From Takifugu bimaculatus (lineage: Eukaryota > Chordata > Actinopteri > Tetraodontiformes > Tetraodontidae), in the NCBI GenBank assembly GCA_004026145.2, contig CP034996.1:14623641-14687640 (forward strand): DNA of 64,000 bases, read 5' to 3'. Under the pieces are notes generated by a model. That model was not told the DNA's origin and did no database searches. It was given only the letters and a program-made list of their open reading frames with translations. A program made the translations under genes and the position numbers. This document shows, piece by piece, positions 34,174 to 44,952 of the stretch. The stretch's first letter is position 1; each line of letters starts with the position of its first letter.

Positions 34174-35146
34174 TTAAAATTTCGTCCCCTTAATTTTGCT
34201 TTTTCTAATCAGGGCCACGGCTCTGATCTTAATCTCCTTGGTTTTCAGAGAGTAAACTATGGGGTTGACGCAGGGGGGGATGCAGGATGGCCAGAGACAT
34301 ACTCAAGACGCGCTGATCGGCGTCGATCAGCCGCACGTAAAAGCCGAAGAAGAAAATAGTGAACAATGGGATATAAAATATAGCAACCAGGACAAGATGC
34401 TCCACGCAGGTACCGAGAGCTTTCATCCTGCTGTTGACCGACTTCATCAAGAACAGGGTGACCAGGATTGCGGCGTAGGTCAGCAGGATAAAAGTAAAAG
34501 GCACAACGAGATTCACGACGGATGCGGTCGACGACACGGCCCAGTGCAGCGTGTAGTCGTTGCAGGCGAGTCGAAACGTCGGCGCATAGTCACAGAAGTA
34601 GCTGCGCACTGTGACAGACTTGCAAAAAGACAGCCATGTCATTATACCTGTTGAGAACGCTACGATGCCCAGTGAGTAAGACCAGGTCACGGCCACAATG
34701 CAGGACATGCTCCGCAGGGTGTTGATGGAGTTCTGCTGCAGAGGGAAGCATATTGCGATCAGCCTGTCGTAGGCCAGGATCGCCAGCGCATAAGACTCTG
34801 AAGTCATAAAGGAGTAATAGACGAACATCTGCAAGAGGCAGATGTTGAAGGGGAAAAAGTTGTCCTTCAGGAGAAACGTCCTGATCATGCTGGGGATGGT
34901 GGTGGAGTTCAGGACAATGTCGATGACAGCCAGGTTGACCACGGCCAAAAACTTGGGAGTGTGTAAACAACGATTAGAGACGATCACGTAGATCAGCAAA
35001 CAGTTGAAGAACACCGTGAACACATAGACAAACGCCAGGAAGATGAAGTAGAAGCGGATGTGGGGAAACACCTCGAATCCAACGACGTAGAAGCCTGGAG
35101 GGTGAATGATGATGGAGCCGTTTGAGACGGTCCGCAGCAGAAACAT
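34174..35146 (-). pseudogene. Odorant receptor copy 4, frameshifted and mosaic
   Basis: A seven-transmembrane odorant receptor with one extra T at 34288 (CAGGATGGCC for CAGGAGGCC). This shifts the frame in TM7, so the NPIVYSL end is read out of frame. The span is 973 nt. The N-terminal half resembles copies 1-3 (RTFLL, SESYALAIL). The C-terminal half resembles copies 5-6 (IMTWLSF, SSTASVVNL, GTCVEHL, LIDAD). The ATG is at 35146. It could be a recent pseudogene or a sequencing error in an otherwise intact gene. Confidence 0.88.
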
Positions 35147-35163
35147 AGCTCGACTCCACAAAC

Positions 35164-35324
35164 CTGCACAATCCAGAAAGCAGTTCACACCACAGCATGA
35201 GCACAACTTTAACTCATTTTCCAGGACCTGATGTGACTCACCTGCTGGCCGATCCGATGGCTCAGATCTGTTTAATGCAGCCTTGCCTGCACAGCTGTTT
35301 TGTCTGCACTTGGTTTTATATACG
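35164..35324 (-). promoter_or_regulatory. OR4 promoter, noncoding exon 1 and 78-nt intron
   Basis: TATATAAAACC at about 35324-35313. The intron is 35241-35164, with the same donor and acceptor as the other copies. Confidence 0.6.
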
Positions 35325-35798
35325 AGAGTCACTCACCTCTGGAGACAAAGATTTCAGCTCAAAACACTCTTTTAATGAACTTGCACCTGGCTCTCATTAA
35401 GCTTCTTCTCTGCTCAACCATCTAATTAATCCTCTGATGGCACATTAATTTATCCTTGTTTCAAAACCAGAAATTACAAACAGCACTCAGGCGCCTTCAC
35501 GAATTACATCATTATCAAACAACGTCACCAGTTTACATTTCCTCAAATAAGCATCCTACACCAGGGAAATTATGTGTGAACAAAACAATAAACAGGTGCT
35601 CTATATGAGGGAAAAATACACATTTTCCATGAACTTAAATTATTTCTGATTTATTTTCAGAAGAAATCCATTTTTGATGAGTGATATTATTTTATATATC
35701 AAATTCATTCCATTTCAATGCCATTATAGATTGATTTTAATGTAGACAAATAATCACAGCCTGTTGATGCACTGTTATTTAAAATAAAAGAAACATAT

Positions 35799-36993
35799 GA
35801 GGCGTCCAGGGGGCATCCTGACTAGATGCCCAAGCCACCTCATCTGGCTCCTCTCAACGCGGAGGAGCAGCGACTCTACTCCGAGCTCCTCCCGGATGGC
35901 AGAACTTCTCACCCTATTTCTAAGGGAGAGCCCAGCCACCCTACGGAGGAAGCTCATTTCAGCCGCTTGTACCCGTGATCTTGTTCTTTCGGTCATTACC
36001 CAAAGCTCATGACCATAGGTGAGGGTAGGAACGAAGATCGACCGGTAAATCGAGAGCTTCGCCTTTCGGCTCAGCTGTCTCTTCACCACCACGGACCGGT
36101 GCATAATGCGGATGCCACACCGATCCGCCTGTCGATCTCCTGCTCCATTCTTCCCTCATTTGCGAACAAGACCCCGAGGTACTTGAACTCCTCCACTTGG
36201 GGCAGGATCTCCTCCTTGACCCGGAGAAGGCACTCCACCTTTTTCCGGTTGAGAACCATGGCCTCGGATTTGGAGGTACTGATTTTCATCCCAGCCGCTT
36301 CACATGCGGCGGCGAACCGATCCAGTGATAGTTGGAGGTCACGGGCCGATGACGCCAACAGGACCACATCATCCGCAAAAAGCAGAGACCCGATCCTGAG
36401 GTCACCAAACCGGATCCCCTCAACACTCTGACTGCACCTAGAAATTCTGTCCATAAAAATTATGAACAGAATCGGTGACAAAGGGCAGCCCTGGCGGAGA
36501 CCAACCCTCACCGGAAACGAGTTCGACTTACTGCCAGCAATTCGGACCAAACTCTGGCACCGATCGTATAGGGAGCGGACGGGCCGTATCAGCGGGCCCG
36601 ACACCCCATACTCTATTGCTCCTCGCAGAACCCCCCACAGGACCCCCCGAGGGACACGGTCGAATGCCTTCTCCAAGTCCACAAAACACATGTGGACTGG
36701 TTGGGCAAACTCCCATGCACCCTCGAAGACCCTGCTGAGGGTGTAGAGCTGGTCCACTGTTCCACGCCCAGGACGAAAACCACATTGCTCCTCCTGAATC
36801 CGAGGTTCGACTATCCGGCGGACCCTCCTCTCCAGTACCCCTGAATAGACTTTACCAGAGAGGTCTGGGAACGCCTGGGGATCCCTCCAGATGAGCTAGA
36901 AGAAATAGCTGGGTAGAGGGAAGTCTGGGCTTCTCTCCTTAGGCTGCTGCCCCCGCGACCCGACCCCGGATAAGCGGTAGAGAATGGATGGAT
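35799..36993. mobile_element. Rex3 (RTE-type) retrotransposon, 5'-inverted
   Basis: 35799 to about 36865 codes on the minus strand for an RT with DLEKAFDRVPRGVLW, GLRQGCPLSPILF, LLFADDVVLLA and YGHELWVMTERTRSR, ending at MRWLGHLVRMPPGR. From about 36868 the plus strand carries the downstream part of the same protein (LGIPPDELEE and WASLLRLLPP) and the 3' end with an ATGG tail. The block CGGTGACAAAGGGCAGCCCTG at 36472 is characteristic of Rex3. The two parts meet head to head, with about 30 codons lost between them. The RT copy has small frame breaks and is not a gene in use. Confidence 0.85.
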
Positions 36994-37601
36994 GGATATA
37001 GATATATGTATACTACTCAAAAAAATTAGTGGAACACTTTTTAATCAGAGTATAGCAACCTATCAGTCAAACTTCTGGGATATTAATCTGGTCAGTTAAA
37101 CAGCAGAGGGAGGCTGTTAATCAGTTTCTGCTGCTTTGTTGTTAATGAAATCAAAAACAGGAGCATCAGAGGGGCAACAACAAGATGGCCCCTAAAACAG
37201 GAAGGGCTTTCCAGGTTGAGGCCACTGATACTTTTTTCCCTCCTCATCTCTTTTGGCTGATTTTTTACTGACTGACATTCTACTGCTGTAGTTATTATTG
37301 GCTTGGATCAACATCTCTGTTGATAGCATGGTGCGGTACCTGGACGCTACAGAGGTTGCACAAGCAGTCCAACTCCTCCAGGATGGCACATCAATACGTG
37401 CTGTTGCAAGAAGATTTGCTGTGTCTCCCAGCACAGTCTCAAGAGCATGGAGGAGATTCCAGGAGACAGGTAGTTACTCCAGGAGAGCTGGACAGGGCCG
37501 CAGGAGGTCCAAAAACCCTCAGCAGGATCAGTATCGGCACCTTTGTGCAAGGAGGAACAGGATGAGCACTGCCATAGCCCGACAAAGTGACCTCCAGAAG
37601 G

Positions 37602-38482
37602 TGTCTGTGTAAATCAAGACAGCTCTCAAAACATGTGGCTACCCAGACTGGGCCTTCACCAAAACCTCAAGAAAGCTAGACCCCAGCAAAGGAGAGGAGG
37701 AGAGAAACAAACGCCACAGCGTTTCCATCCCCTACCTGTCTGGAGTCTCGGAGAAGTTTAGGAGGATCCTCCAGAAACACGACATACCGGTTCATTTCAA
37801 ACCCAGCAACACTCTCAGACAGAGGTTAGTACACCCAAAGGACAAGACACCAAGACCCAAACAAAGTAATGTTGTTTATGCTGTACAGTGCCAGGAGAAA
37901 TGCAAGGAACTGTACATTGGGGAAACCAAACAACCTCTCCACAGAAGAATGGCACAACACAGACGTGCCACCTCTTCGGGTCAAGATTCAGCAGTCCACT
38001 TACACCTAAAGGAGAGTGGGCACTCCTTTGAGGACAGCCAAGTAAGGATACTGGCCAGAGAAGACCGCTGGTTTGAAAGGGGGGTCAAGGAAGCTATCCA
38101 TGTTAAATTGGAAAAACCATCCTTAAACAGAGGTGGTGGCCTGAGGCACTTCCTGTCACCCACATACAATGCAGTCCTCCACTCCTTCCAACAGCAAAAC
38201 AAACATTCACACCATTCCAGGAGACCCAGTGACTCATCACCATGTGATCCAGCAGACAAAGGGGAGACACCTCAACAGAAACTAGGTGAACGACCCAACC
38301 AACGACCCTGCTAACGACTCTCAGGTGACCACCCAGATCATTAGCATGCTAATGGTCCACAGGGGCTATATATTTTCAAGCTCTCTCCCCAGCGATTTCA
38401 GAACTGAAGAAGCCTTCTGGATAGAAGGCGAAACGTCTTCAAGAGAAGAAACCCAGTCCAGTTGACAGAGAAAACTACCTTG
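37602..38482 (+). mobile_element. Penelope-like element, 5'-truncated, GIY-YIG part
   Basis: The insertion is flanked by a 13-bp direct repeat, GACCTCCAGAAGG, at 37589-37601 and 38483-38495. In frame from about 37613 it encodes the end of a reverse transcriptase and a GIY-YIG endonuclease: VVYAVQCQEKCKELYIGET, then QPLHRRMAQHRR and HLKESGHSFED, ending at a stop at 38312. RT plus C-terminal GIY-YIG is the signature of Penelope-like elements. The 5' end is missing. Confidence 0.82.
38404..38437 (+). ncRNA. Hammerhead-ribozyme-like core in the Penelope 3' region
   Basis: CTGAAGA is followed by a perfect 6-bp stem (GCCTTC / GAAGGC, loop TGGATA), then GAAA and CGTC. This matches the hammerhead order CUGAUGA - stem II - GAAA except for A instead of U in the first box. 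Penelope-like elements are known to carry hammerhead motifs in their terminal repeats. The substitution probably makes this copy inactive. Confidence 0.5.
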
Positions 38483-39209
38483 GACCTCCAGAAGGCCACT
38501 GGTGAGAATGTTTCTGACCAAACAATCAGAAACAGGCTCCATGAGGGTGGCCTGAAGGCCCGGCGTCCTGTAGTGGGCCCTGTGCTCACTGCCCGGCACC
38601 GTAGAGCGCGATTAGCATTTGCCATAGACCACCAGAATTGGCAACTACGCCACTGGCGCCCTGTGCTCTTCACCGATGAGAGCAGGTTCAACCTGAGCAC
38701 ATGCGACAGACGTGAAAGGGTCTGGAGATGCCGTGGAGAACGTTATGCTGCCTGCAACATCATTCAGCATGACCGGTTTGGTGGTGGGTCAGCGATGGCC
38801 TGGGGAGGCATATCCCTGGAAGGATGCACAGGTTAGATAATGGCACCCTGACTGCTATTAATCCTTGGACCCATTGTCAGAAGCTACGCTGGTGCAGTGG
38901 GACCTGGGTTCCTCCTGCTCCACGACGATGCCTGACCTCATGTGGCTAGAGTATGCAGGCAGTTCCTGGAGGATGAAGGAATTGATACCATTGACTGGCC
39001 CCCATGTTCACCTGACCTAAACCCAATAGAACACCTCTGGGACATTATCTATAGGTCCATCCGGCGCCGCCCGGTTGATCCTGGAGCTCAGTGATGCAGA
39101 TCTGGGAGGAGATCCCCCAGGACACCATTCATCGTCTCATTAGGAGCATGCCCCGACATTGTCAGGCAGGCGTACAAGCACGTGGGGGCCACACTAACTA
39201 CGGAGAATC

Positions 39210-39281
<72 letters not shown>
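39210..39281. repeat. (TATC)n microsatellite at Tc1/Z junction (unit 4)
   Basis: A TATC array directly joins the broken Tc1-like 3' end (TACGGAGAATC) to segment Z. Confidence 0.95.
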
Positions 39282-39592
39282 CTTTTATAGCAGAGTGTGC
39301 ACATCTTGACAGACACTTTGATAATAAACTCTGTCAGCACACAATGTGCAACGTGGGATTCAGGGGAACAATGACACGAAACCTACATTTCTCATCACCA
39401 CCTCGATGTGCTGCTGGATGATTTTTTTTCCTCTCAGCCAGGTTCATTTATTCTGCATTAATAACAGATTTGAATCAGTCTTTCTGCAAACATAATAATA
39501 CAAATAATGTATTTCATGTGTTTATGTATCTTGTTCTCTTGCACCGTTGATTACTCCGCAGCCTTTGACGTAAAAACAGTAACTTAAAAATG

Positions 39593-39676
39593 TCCTTCGA
39601 GCCGCATTTGAACCAGCGACCTAAGGATGCCTGTTACTCCGCTACAGTCCTCCGCTCTCCCAACTGCTATCGAAGG
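39593..39676 (-). pseudogene. tRNA-Tyr pseudogene (unit 4/5 boundary)
   Basis: 84 nt with the same D-arm loss and the same GCGG T-stem change as the copies at 11683 and 20628. A less perfect palindrome (GGGACCGGTACCG) follows at about 39827-39840. Confidence 0.85.
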
Positions 39677-40514
39677 TCATAGTTACAGAAAAATGATGAT
39701 GATCAACACGATAAATATATATAGTTACGTTTAATGAGCGATTTTTCGTCTCAAACTAAAGAAAACACTCACATCTACTGACCGTCTGTGGTACTGCTTT
39801 TTATATACCAACGCAGCACCGCAGCACCGGGACCGGTACCGCCACCAGTATCATGAACAGCACCAGCAACACAAGTTAGATAGATATTTACATTTAAATT
39901 ACATTGTTGTGGGGGTTTTTGGAGAGAAGAACAAAAGAACACGCATATTTTTCAGTGTATCTTTATTGTCTTTCAACGTGACAAAGTTTGGGAAATAAAA
40001 CCCCTCATACAGTAATGAACATTGATAAATTCTAATATTAAATGATAGAAACGTGCTTGGATTATCGTGATAGCTGTGGCTGTGCTGTTTTCTCAGTAAA
40101 TTTCGGCAGATGCTCTCCACATTTATCGATTTAAATGCTGATGTGACAGAATGGGCAAAACATCGAAATTACATATTTACCAAAAATTAATAGAACAAAC
40201 GTGTGATATATTTAATAATAAAACACGATTCTGATGCAGGCAAAAATTTAATTATGGTAGAAGTGAGGATTTAATCTTTGCATTGCATCATTTGCAAAAA
40301 GTATCTGTCAACTTCCCTCGTGTTCTACTAAAAACTGTTTTAGCTGTTAAAATTGTCACAATCTAAATGTTTGTCTGCTGAGTAATGTCAGTCAGTAGTC
40401 ACAAATATGCAAATACATTCATATTTTATACGTTTAACTAACTAACTACGTGCGACTTTTGACTTTGTTGATCATGACGACATCTTCGGAACCGCAGATG
40501 ACACATGTGCAGAG

Positions 40515-41486
40515 TTAAAATTTAATCACCTTAATTTTGTTTTTTCTAATCAGGGCCACGGCTCTGATCTTAATCTCCCTGGTTTTCAGAGAGTAAATTA
40601 TGGGGTTGACGCAGGGGGGGATGCAGGAGGCCAGAGACAGACTCAAGACGCGCTGATCGGCGTCGATCAGCCGCACGTAAAAGCCGAGGATGAAAATGGT
40701 GAACAATGGGATATAAAATATAGCAACCAGGACAAGATGCTCCACGCAGGTACCGAGAGCTTTCATCCTGCTGTTGACCGACTTCATCAAGAACACGGTG
40801 ACCAGGATAGCGGCGTAGGTCAGCAGGATAAAAGTAAAAGGCACAACGAGATTCACGACGGATGCGGTCGACGACAGGGCCCAGTGCAGCGTGTAGTCGT
40901 TGCAGGCGAGTCGAAACGTCGGCGCATAGTCACAGAAGTAGCTGCGCACTGTGACAGACTTGCAAAAAGACAGCCATGTCATTATACCTGTTGAGAACGC
41001 TCCGAGGCCCAGTGAGTAAGACCAGGTCACGGCCACAATGCAGGACATGCTCCGCAGGGTGTTGATGGAGTTCTGCTGCAGAGGGAAGCATATTGCGATC
41101 AGCCTGTCGTAGGCCAGGATCGCCAGCGCAAAAGACTCTATGCTGATAGAGGAGTAATAGACGAACATCTGCAAGAGGCAGATGTTGAAGGGGAAAAAGT
41201 TGTCCTTCAGGAGAAATGTCTTGATCATGCTGGGGATGGTGGTGGAGTTCAGGACAATGTCGATGACAGCCAGGTTGACCACGGCCAAAAACTTGGGAGC
41301 GTGTAAACAACGATTAGAGACGATCACATAGATCAGCAAACAGTTGAAGAACACCGTGACCACATAGACAAACGCCAGGAAGATGAAGTAGAAGCGGATG
41401 TGGGGAAACGTCTCGAATCCAACGACGTAGAAGCCTGGAGGGTGAATGATGATGGAGACGTTTGAGACGGTCCGCGGCAGAAACAT
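40515..41486 (-). CDS. Odorant receptor copy 5 (intact, 323 aa)
   Basis: A seven-transmembrane odorant receptor of the second subtype: KTFLL in the TM2-TM3 loop, SISIESFALAIL in TM3, IMTWLSF, SSTASVVNLVVPF in TM5, KALGTCVEHL and LIDAD. It keeps AYDRLIAICFPL and NPIIYSLKTREIK. The ATG at 41486 aligns with the other copies. The upstream GTG in the same frame lies in the inferred intron. Differences from copies 2 and 3 cluster in TM3 and TM5, which in ORs line the ligand pocket, so ligand preference could differ. Confidence 0.92.
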   Translation of the reverse strand: MFLPRTVSNVSIIIHPPGFYVVGFETFPHIRFYFIFLAFVYVVTVFFNCLLIYVIVSNRCLHAPKFLAVVNLAVIDIVLNSTTIPSMIKTFLLKDNFFPFNICLLQMFVYYSSISIESFALAILAYDRLIAICFPLQQNSINTLRSMSCIVAVTWSYSLGLGAFSTGIMTWLSFCKSVTVRSYFCDYAPTFRLACNDYTLHWALSSTASVVNLVVPFTFILLTYAAILVTVFLMKSVNSRMKALGTCVEHLVLVAIFYIPLFTIFILGFYVRLIDADQRVLSLSLASCIPPCVNPIIYSLKTREIKIRAVALIRKNKIKVIKF

Positions 41487-41503
41487 AGCTGGACTCCACA
41501 AAC

Positions 41504-41664
41504 CTGCACAATCCAGAAAGCAGTTCACACCACAGCATCAGCACAACTTTGACTCATTCTCCGGGACTTGATGTGACTCACCTGCTGGCCGGTCCGATGG
41601 CTCAGATCTGTTGAATGCAGCCTTGACTGCACAGCTGTTTTGTCTGCACTTGGTTTTATATACT
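41504..41664 (-). promoter_or_regulatory. OR5 promoter, noncoding exon 1 and 78-nt intron
   Basis: TATATAAAACC at about 41663-41653. The intron is 41581-41504. Confidence 0.65.
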
Positions 41665-42165
41665 AGAGTCACTCACCTCTGGAGATAAAGATTTCAGCTC
41701 AAAACACTCTTTTAATAAACTTGCACCAGGAAGGGCGGTATCTGGCTCTCATTAAGCTTCTTCTCTGCTCAACCATCTAATTAATCCTCTGATGGCACAT
41801 TTATTTATCCTTGTTTCAAAACCAGAACTTACAAACAGCACTCAGGCGCCTTCAACAATTACATCATTATCAAACAACCGTCACCAGTTTACATTTCCTC
41901 AAATAAGCATCCTACACCAGGGAAATTATGTGTGAACAAAACAATAAACAGGTGCTCTATGTGAGGGAAAAATACACATTTATCATGAACTTAAATTATT
42001 TCTGATTTATTTTCACAAGAAATCCATTTTTGATGACTGATATTATTTTATATATCAAATTCATTCCATTTCAATGCCATTATAGATTGATTTTAATGTA
42101 GACAAATAATCACAGCCTGTTGATGATGCACTGTTATTTAAAATAAAAGAAACATATATATATAC

Positions 42166-43473
42166 TACTCAAAAAAATTAGTGGAACACTTTTTAATCAG
42201 AGTATAGCAAACAAAGCATCAGTCAAACTTCTTGGGTATTGATCTGGTCAGTTAAACAGCAGAGGGGGCTGTTAATCAGTTTCTGCTGCTTGGTTGTTAA
42301 TGAAATTAAAAACAGGAGCATCAGAGGAGCAACAACGAGATGGCCCCCAAAACGGGAAGGGCTTTCCAGGTTGAGGCCACTGATACTTTTTCCCTCCTCA
42401 TCTCTTTTGGCTGATTTTTTACTGACTGACATTCTACTGCTGTAGTTATTCATTTGGGTTGGATCAACATCTCTGTTGATAGCATGGTGCGGTACCTGGA
42501 CGCTACAGAGGTTGCACAAGCAGTCCAACTCCTCCAGGATGGCACATCAATATGTGCCGTTGCAAGAAGGTTTGCTGTGTCTCCCAGCACAGTCTCAAGA
42601 GCATGGAGGAGATTCCAGGAGACAGATAGTTACTCCAGGAGAGCTGGACAGGGCCGTAGGAGGTCCAAAAACCCTCAGCAGGATCAGTATCTGCTCCTTT
42701 GTGCAAGGAGGAACAGGATGAGCACTGCCAGAGCCCTACAAAGTGACCTCCAGCAGTCTACTAGTGTGAATGTTTCTGACCAAACAATCAGAAACAGGCT
42801 CCATGAGGGTGGCCTGAAGGCCCGACGTCCTGTAGTGGGCCCTGTGCTCACTGCCCGGCACCGTAGAGCTCGATTAGCATTTGCCATAGACCACCAGAAT
42901 TGGCAACTACGCCACTGGCGCGCTGTGCTCTTCACCGATGAGAGCAGGTTCAACCTGAGCACATGCGACAGACGTGAAAGGGTCTGGAGATGCCGTGGAG
43001 AACGTTATGCTGCCTGCAACATCATACAGCATGACCGGTTTGGTGGTGGGTCAGCGATGGCCTGGGGAGGCATATCCCTGGAAGGATGCAAAGGTTAGAT
43101 AATGGCACCCTGACTGCTATTAATCCTTGGACCCATTGTCAGAAGCTACGCTGGTGCAGTGGGACCTGGGTTCCTCCTGCTCCACGACGATGCCTGACCT
43201 CATGTGGCTAGAGTATGCAGGCAGTTCCTGGAGGATGAAGGAATTGATACCATTGACTGGCCCCCATGTTCACCTGACCTAAACCCAATAGAACACCTCT
43301 GGGACATTATCTTTAGGTCCATCCGGCGCCGCCCGGTTGATCCTCAAGCTCAGTGATGCAGATCTGGGAGGAGATCCCCCAAGACACCATTCGTCGTCTC
43401 ATTAGGAGCATGCCCCGACATTGTCAGGCAGGCGTACAAGCACGTGGGGGCCACACTAACTACGGAGAATCAT
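42166..43473 (+). mobile_element. Tc1-like transposon, nearly full transposase, decayed (unit 5)
   Basis: Starts at a TA run upstream of OR5 with TACTCAAAAAAATTAGTGGA. The transposase ATG is 42484. The helix-turn-helix, GRRRS hinge, FTDESRFNLS and MAWGGISLEG are in one frame up to a stop at 43098. Later pieces with HDDA, WPPCSPDLNPIEHLWD and IRSMPRHCQAG follow in shifted frames, so a DD34E/D-type catalytic triad can be traced but not translated. The right end is lost to a TATC array. No insertion is present in this copy, so it serves as the empty-site reference for unit 4. Confidence 0.87.
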
Positions 43474-43474
43474 G

Positions 43475-43603
<129 letters not shown>

Positions 43604-43978
43604 CTTTTATAGCAGAGTGTGCACATCTTGACAGACACTTTGATAATAAACTCTGTCAGCACACAATGTGCAACGTGGGATTCAGGGGAACAATGACACG
43701 AAACCTACATTTCTCATCACCACCTCGATGTGGTGCTGGATGATTTTTTTTTTCTCTCAGCCAGGTTCATTTATTCTGCATTAATACCAGAATTGAATCA
43801 GTCTTTCTGCAAACATGCTGGATTAATGAAAAACAAAACCCCCCAAAAAGTGAAAAATTCAATGTTTACATGCGATTATTAGTAAAACAATAATGTATTT
43901 CATGGGTTTATGTATATTGTTCTCTTGCACCGTTGATTACTCCGCAGTCTTTGACTTAAAAACAGTAAGTTAAAAATG

Positions 43979-44064
43979 TCCTTCGAGCCGGATTTGAACC
44001 AGCGACCTAAGGATGCCTGTTACTCCGCTACAGTCCTCCGCTCTACCAACTGAGCTATCGAAGG
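43979..44064 (-). tRNA. tRNA-Tyr (anticodon GUA) with 13-nt intron
   Basis: The acceptor stem CCTTCGA pairs with TCGAAGG. The D arm reads TAGCTCAGTTGGTAGAG (A box). The anticodon stem GAGGA/TCCTT encloses CTGTAG-intron-A with anticodon GTA. The intron CGGAGTAACAGGC sits one base 3' of the anticodon, the normal place in eukaryotic tRNA-Tyr. The T arm GGTTCAAATCC gives the B box. The gene is 86 nt, or 73 nt spliced, with discriminator A. It is the only undamaged copy in the window. No strong T run is seen directly downstream on the minus strand. Confidence 0.93.
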
Positions 44065-44952
44065 TTATATTTACAGTAAAATCCTGTGTAAATCCTGTGT
44101 GCCATTAGATGATCAACACGATAAATATCGATAGTTACGTTTAATGAGCGATCTTTCCGCCTTTTTGTTCTCAAACTAAAGAAAACACTGACATCTTCTG
44201 GCCGTCTGTGGTACTGCTGTTTATATACCAACGCAGCACCGCAGCACGGGTACCGGTACCGCCACCAGTATCATGAACAGCATCAGCAACACAAGTTAGA
44301 TAGATATTTACACTTAAATTTTATGGTTGTGTGACCTTGGTATGAGATGGATTTTTTTTCGAGAAGAACAAAAGAACACGCATATTTTTCAGTGTATCTT
44401 TATTGTCTTTCAACGTGACAAAGTTTGGGAAATAAAACCCCTCATACAGTAATGAACATTGATAAATTCTAATATTAAATGATAGAAACGTGCTTGGATT
44501 ATCGTGATAGCTGTGGCTGTGCTGTTTTCTCAGTAAATTTCGGCAAGATGCTCTCCACATTTACCGATTTAAATGCTGATGTGACAGAATGGGCAAAACA
44601 TCGAAATTACATATTTACCAAACATTAATAGAACAAACGTGTGATATATTTAATAATAAAACACGATTCTGATGCAGGCAAAAATTTAATTATGGTAGAA
44701 GTGAGGATTTAATCTTTGCATTGCATCATTTGCAAAACGTATCTGTCAACTTCCCTCGTGTTCTACTAAAAACTGTTTTAGCTGTTAAAATTGTCACAAT
44801 CTAAATGTTTGTCTGCTGAGTAATGTCAGTCAGTAGTCACAAATATGCAAATACATTCATATTTTATACGTTTAACTAACTAACTACGTGCGACTTTTGA
44901 CTTTGTTGATCCTGACGACATCTTCGGAACCGCAGATGACACATGTGCAGAA

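Larger units (their letters stand above)
37014..39212 (+). mobile_element. Tc1-like transposon interrupted by a Penelope-like element (unit 4)
   Basis: Left terminal sequence at 37014, with the transposase N-terminus from about 37328 (MVRYLDATEVAQAV). The frame is broken at 37601 by an 881-bp insertion. The transposase resumes at 38496 (NVSDQTIRNRL) with HWRPVLFTDESRF. After GGISLEG it decays, with stops near 38836 and 39091. The second Asp (HDDA) and the third acidic site (SPDLNPIEHLWD) are still readable around 38922 and 39010. The right terminal repeat is replaced by a TATC array. Confidence 0.85.
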
